Below are positions 63,098 through 64,000 of a DNA stretch of 64,000 nucleotides, in pieces (positions within the stretch are counted from its first letter, which is position 1; the number at the start of each line of letters is the position of its first letter). Source of the DNA: Melitaea cinxia (Eukaryota; Arthropoda; Insecta; Lepidoptera; Nymphalidae). The stretch spans positions 4,244,472-4,308,471 of the forward strand of contig NC_059404.1 in assembly GCF_905220565.1 (NCBI RefSeq). The letters are read 5' to 3'. Both the position numbers and the translations under genes were made by a program. Below the pieces are notes generated by a model. It made no database searches. It was not told where the DNA came from and saw nothing but the letters and a program-made list of their open reading frames with translations.

Positions 63098-63790
63098 GAT
63101 TTGAAGCTTTATGACCTTGCGCTGAGTCTTGCTGAAACGACCATTCTTGGTTATTGAACATGGTGTTGTTAAGGGGCTTAACTACCTTCTCAAAAATGGT
63201 ATCTTGATTCACTAATTGTGCTGATGTTTTGATACCTTTTTCATAACAATATGGCTCAGTCTCTCTTTCATAGCTAACACCCCAACAAACCATCACTGAA
63301 GTCGGACAATACCCACGTTTTCCTTTGTTGGCTAATTGGGAAGCTTCCTTAGAGCTTTGAGCATAAATATGGTCATTTTGTTTGTTAAAATAGTAATCAG
63401 TTGCAATTCTCATCTTTAAACAAAATTTTTCTGTGATCTCCCTTTGCGTACCGATTAAGTAGTTGATTTGATTTTACCTCCCTATTCTTTTTTAAATTAC
63501 CAGTTAAGAAATGACCAGCGCGTCTCTTATAGACCGTAAGTCATCTTTTGAAATACGCAACATGGTTCTAGGTGCTATCTCCCGAGGTAAAATCTTTTGA
63601 TTTCGGGACAGAATTTCTTCGAATTCTTTTCGCTTACTGCTTTGATCTTCTTCTTCTTCTTTGAAGACTATGGCTCCATCAGCTTTTCGCCGATGATTCT
63701 GCCAATGACAAGTGCTTAAAGTGGATCAAAGTCTGGAGACAGGGTTTGATTTTGACAGTACAACAGTGGCTTAAGCCGCTTAAGCTGCGG
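63098..63790 (-). pseudogene. Tc1/mariner-like transposase fragment
   Basis: The minus-strand ORF 63006-63413 includes QNDHIYAQSSKEASQLANKG, TSVMVCWGVSYERETEP and MFNNQEWSFQQDSAQGHKA; the FQQDSA aspartate is the second catalytic residue of a DDE/D transposase. Degenerate N-terminal parts continue to about 63790. The C-terminal third is cut off beside the family A scrap. Lies in an eIF2B-alpha intron, antisense. Confidence 0.7.
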
Positions 63791-63826
63791 TTAATTGAAA
63801 ATATTTGAAATGATTATTCACCAGTT

Positions 63827-63890
63827 GACTGTTTACCTATAACACAAGCATTAAGTTGCTTACTTTAGGAACAGACGACCGTGTGTCTGT
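63827..63890 (+). mobile_element. tRNA-derived SINE body fragment
   Basis: CCTATAACACAAGCATTAAG and GACGACCGTGTGTCTG match, in reverse, the body of the SINE at 23699-23965. The tRNA-like head is missing. Confidence 0.65.
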
Positions 63891-63904
63891 GTGTGTTGTT
63901 GATT

Positions 63905-64000
63905 ATGGTTCTAGGTGCTATTTTCATCTCCCAAGATAAAACCTTTTGCTTTCCGGACAAGATTTCTTCGAATTATTTCCCTTACTGCTTTGATCGCCTT
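63905..64000 (-). pseudogene. Second partial copy of the transposase segment
   Basis: ATGGTTCTAGGTGCTATTTTC and GATTTCTTCGAATTATTTCC repeat, with changes, 63568-63660 in the same orientation. The window ends inside it. Confidence 0.6.

Overview
This 64 kb window looks like nuclear DNA of an insect, most likely a butterfly or moth. The reasons are the AT-rich introns, two conserved eukaryotic genes with GT-AG introns, and many dispersed repeats of lepidopteran type (Helitrons with CTAG 3' ends, tRNA-derived SINEs, mariner/Tc1 relics, a Ty3/gypsy element). The species is not identifiable from the sequence alone.

Two protein-coding genes can be reconstructed. The first is a complete cytosolic-type NADP malic enzyme on the minus strand (298-37963). 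It has eleven coding exons that join in phase into 612 residues, and all catalytic motifs are visible. A possible extra in-frame upstream exon lies at 39392-39453, and a polyadenylation signal sits at 201-206. Its introns are swollen with transposons; intron 1 alone is about 17 kb. The second gene is the 5' two-thirds of the alpha subunit of translation initiation factor eIF2B on the plus strand (60497-62962). It begins with a 13-nt first coding exon and runs off the right edge. The two genes have separate housekeeping roles: NADPH supply, and guanine-nucleotide exchange for eIF2. They are divergently transcribed across a repeat-filled interval of about 21 kb.

The rest is layered mobile DNA. 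Region by region: 1350-3090 holds short tandem duplications, including a partial duplication of malic-enzyme exon 9 that was itself hit by a 208-bp insertion. A dead mariner lies at 3725-4560 and a hAT-type MITE at 6478-6761. A 4.3-kb Ty3/gypsy LTR retrotransposon with a broken pol lies at 7765-12085, inserted into the zinc-finger tail of an older LINE fragment. Two equal-length (2781 bp) inverted copies of a pogo-like TIR element lie at 14974-17754 and 29491-32271. Each carries a Helitron, a LINE reverse-transcriptase fragment and a SINE-like insert. A 118-bp satellite array lies beside a 0.77-kb foldback element (25914-27330). The intergenic part holds LINE relics, Helitron ends, a TA-flanked MITE, a degenerate jockey-like LINE (55530-58490) and a 1.55-kb Tc1/IS630-like relic (58843-60391). 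That relic ends about 105 bp before the eIF2B-alpha start codon.

I found no clear evidence of a wholly new biological system. The most unusual structures are the twin nested pogo-like elements inside one gene, the exon-9 partial duplication, and the satellite/foldback block. All coordinates were derived by eye from splice consensus, reading phase and repeat alignment. Repeat family boundaries not marked as exact are approximate.
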